Assembly: GCA_046302855.1 (NCBI GenBank)
Contig: JBKCHH010000025.1
Span: 1 to 9,356 of the forward strand
Direction: 5' to 3'
DNA from: JBKCHH01 sp046302855
GTDB lineage: Bacteria; Pseudomonadota; Alphaproteobacteria; Rickettsiales; UBA8987
DNA: 9,356 bases
This document shows, piece after piece, positions 8,235 through 9,356 of the stretch. How positions within the stretch are numbered: the stretch's first letter is position 1; every line of letters begins with the position of its first letter. The translations under genes were made by a program, and so were the position numbers. Below the pieces are notes generated by a model, which was not told the origin of the DNA, made no database searches, and worked only from the letters and a program-made list of their open reading frames with translations.

Positions 8235-8281
8235 AGCTTTTTTTCAAATTTGTTATATAATTCTAAGATTTTAAATAATAT
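8235..8281. promoter_or_regulatory. divergent promoter region between the AhpD-like and rhodanese genes
   Basis: A 47-bp, extremely AT-rich gap separates the two divergent starts. A perfect TATAAT lies at 8256-8261, reading toward the rhodanese gene. Transcription from it would begin only about 14 bases before the ATG, giving a nearly leaderless message that fits the absence of a Shine-Dalgarno sequence. No good -35 is present. An 8-base palindrome CAAATTTG (8245-8252) sits immediately upstream and could be an operator half or simply composition. The reverse strand also offers TATA-like sequences toward the AhpD-like gene. Confidence 0.4.
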
Positions 8282-8830
8282 ATGCAAATTAAAAATATAG
8301 ACGCAAAAACAGCAAAAAATTGGTTAGAAAGCAAACAGGCTATAATAGTAGATGTTCGTGAGCCCGCAGAAAATAACGCCACCAGTATTAAGGGTTCTCA
8401 TTTAATTCCAGTTGGGAAAATTTGTAAGCAAAATCTGCCTAAACTTGAAGGAAAAAAGCTAATTATTCATTGTCAAAAAGGTGCCAGAGGCTCAAATGCT
8501 TGTCAAAAACTTATTAGTGAAGATTCATCGCTTGAGATATACAACTTAGAAGGTGGAATTGAGGCTTGGAAAAATGCAGGCTTTGACATTAAATCTTCAG
8601 GAAAGTTTTTTCTTTCCATAGATAGACAGGTTCAGTTAATAATTGGCATATTTGTTTTACTTGGAAGTGTGCTTGGTTACTTAGTAAACCCAGTATTTCT
8701 TCTACTTTCCGCATTTTTTGGCTTAGGTTTAACTTTTTCTGGCATCACAGGTTTTTGTGGCCTTGCTTTGCTTGTTGCGAAGATGCCTTGGAATAAAGGC
8801 AAATCTTCTTGCTATACAAAAACAATGTAA
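8282..8830 (+). CDS. membrane-anchored rhodanese (YgaP-like: rhodanese domain plus DUF2892)
   Basis: This 182-residue protein is probably a sulfurtransferase or persulfide carrier fixed to the inner membrane with its catalytic domain in the cytoplasm. Residues 1-105 form a rhodanese domain: IIVDVREPAE (21-30), the active-site loop HCQKGARG with catalytic C64, and NLEGGIEAWKNAGF (88-101). Residues 112-172 match the DUF2892 membrane domain. SIDRQVQLIIG leads into two hydrophobic helices (about 118-134 and 137-163), and the domain closes with FSGITGFCGLALLVAKMPWN, the conserved ending that contains C159. E. coli YgaP has the same two-part layout. The length is normal. The divergent AhpD-like gene and this one plausibly form a small sulfur/thiol stress pair, but no regulator gene is in view. 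Downstream, 95 bp separate it from dapF and contain a gpmI remnant. Confidence 0.93.
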   Translation: MQIKNIDAKTAKNWLESKQAIIVDVREPAENNATSIKGSHLIPVGKICKQNLPKLEGKKLIIHCQKGARGSNACQKLISEDSSLEIYNLEGGIEAWKNAGFDIKSSGKFFLSIDRQVQLIIGIFVLLGSVLGYLVNPVFLLLSAFFGLGLTFSGITGFCGLALLVAKMPWNKGKSSCYTKTM

Positions 8831-8858
8831 TAATTTTAACCAGTTTAGATGTTGTTCT

Positions 8859-8945
8859 CCAACTATTTTGCACTTGTTAAATATCTCTCCGCCCTCTACA
8901 ATGACGGGAACTAGCTTGATAGTAAATGGAAATAGAATTCACTAA
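8859..8945 (+). pseudogene. remnant of a second gpmI 3' end, upstream of and overlapping dapF
   Basis: One reading frame here encodes PTILHLLNISPPSTMTGTSLI, then VNGNRIH and a TAA at 8943-8945. It aligns without gaps to the last 21 conserved codons of the intact gpmI (7817-7879): 15 of 21 residues identical, 39 of 63 bases identical, counted by hand. Of the 14 differing codons, 8 are synonymous, including a serine AGT/TCT change that needs two substitutions. That pattern is expected if both copies evolved as functional protein-coding sequence. Just upstream, 8845-8858 could continue the match (TTAGATGTTG resembling the coding of L-D-V before A-P-T) if a short indel broke the frame. This is weaker. 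No start codon or upstream gpmI sequence remains, so it is a fossil and not a gene. Its frame overlaps the first 20 bases of dapF. Confidence 0.75.
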
Positions 8946-9356
8946 AATGGATGGGCTTGGCAATCAATTTGTGATTGTTGATATGCGTTATAATCCATTT
9001 GATTTAAATAGTGCCCTTGTAAAGCATCTTTCAGGTGATTCTAACCACTTTACCAAAGGGTGCGATCAGCTTCTAGCATTATATAAAGATGCCAAGGCAG
9101 ATATCTACATGAAAATTTTTAATAAAGATGGTTCGATAGCTTCCGCCTGTGGTAATGCCAGTAGATGCGTAGCTTGGCTAATTAATAAAAATGAGAAAAA
9201 AGAAAGGTTTGTAATTAGAACCGATTCTGAAACCGTAATAGCAAGGGTAAATAGCGAAAAGGTTTTAGTAAATATGGGCAAACCAAAATTTTTGCTACCT
9301 GAAATTCCAGCCATTAATGATATTACGAAATTTAACTTTTCAGCCCTAAATAGCAA
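8926..9356 (+). CDS. dapF: diaminopimelate epimerase, N-terminal part (runs off the right edge)
   Basis: It interconverts LL- and meso-diaminopimelate, the step that supplies the peptidoglycan cross-linking residue and the lysine precursor. The 143 complete codons cover the first half of the usual ~275-residue enzyme. The N-terminus MEIEFTKMDGLGNQFVIVD has the family K-M-x-G-L-G-N-x-F motif with substrate-contacting N13. IFNKDGSIASACGNASRCVAW (64-84) contains catalytic C75 followed by G76-N77 and R80. The second catalytic cysteine lies beyond the window. Most relatives have CGN-G or CGN-AT here, so CGNAS is a minor variant. The ATG at 8926 puts the KMDGLGN motif at the expected distance from the N-terminus. 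No Shine-Dalgarno sequence is visible, and the upstream bases belong to the gpmI remnant. Transcription may read through from the rhodanese gene. Confidence 0.94.
   Translation, partial: MEIEFTKMDGLGNQFVIVDMRYNPFDLNSALVKHLSGDSNHFTKGCDQLLALYKDAKADIYMKIFNKDGSIASACGNASRCVAWLINKNEKKERFVIRTDSETVIARVNSEKVLVNMGKPKFLLPEIPAINDITKFNFSALNS

Noticed and set aside
8757..8945. 62-codon plus-strand open frame as an independent gene
   Set aside because: Its first part is an alternate frame of the rhodanese gene. Only its second half is meaningful, and that is the gpmI remnant, so the ATG at 8757 does not mark a gene.
9105..9356. Minus-strand frame at the right edge
   Set aside because: It is antisense to dapF, whose plus-strand frame carries the catalytic CGN motif.

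Overview
The window is AT-rich, densely coded DNA from an alphaproteobacterium, probably Rickettsiales or a similar reduced-genome lineage. The basis is a 1597-residue NAD-glutamate dehydrogenase of the 180-kDa type, a NuoE close to the rickettsial form, a DapF with an alphaproteobacterial-looking N-terminus, AT-biased codon use and very short intergenic gaps. This placement comes from motif recognition, not from a search.

Layout. Positions 1-117 hold the last 38 codons of a plus-strand reading frame that looks like the C-terminal end of a transposase. It converges on a minus-strand unit made of the giant NAD-glutamate dehydrogenase gene (741-5534) followed 13 bp later by nuoE (134-727). A 51-bp divergent gap separates this unit from a plus-strand pair, cysQ and gpmI, whose coding regions overlap by 4 bp (5586-7894). 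A minus-strand AhpD/carboxymuconolactone-decarboxylase-like gene (7878-8234) overlaps the end of gpmI by 17 bp. It diverges from a plus-strand rhodanese gene with a membrane domain (8282-8830). The window ends inside dapF (8926 onward).

Functionally these are mostly housekeeping genes: glutamate oxidation producing NADH, the NADH-oxidising end of complex I, 3'-phosphoadenosine 5'-phosphate turnover, glycolysis/gluconeogenesis, and diaminopimelate/lysine synthesis. The AhpD-like and rhodanese genes are the accessory part, both with thiol/redox motifs.

The main discovery is in the 95-bp gap between the rhodanese gene and dapF. It contains a degenerate second copy of the 3' end of gpmI (about 8859-8921). 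It matches the C-terminus of the intact GpmI at 15 of 21 residues but only 39 of 63 bases (aligned by hand). Protein similarity exceeding DNA similarity suggests two gpmI alleles that diverged as working genes. This would be a scar of gpmI replacement or of insertion of the AhpD-like/rhodanese block next to dapF. I see no CRISPR array, RNA gene, defence system or complete mobile element, and no gene-free stretch over 300 bases.
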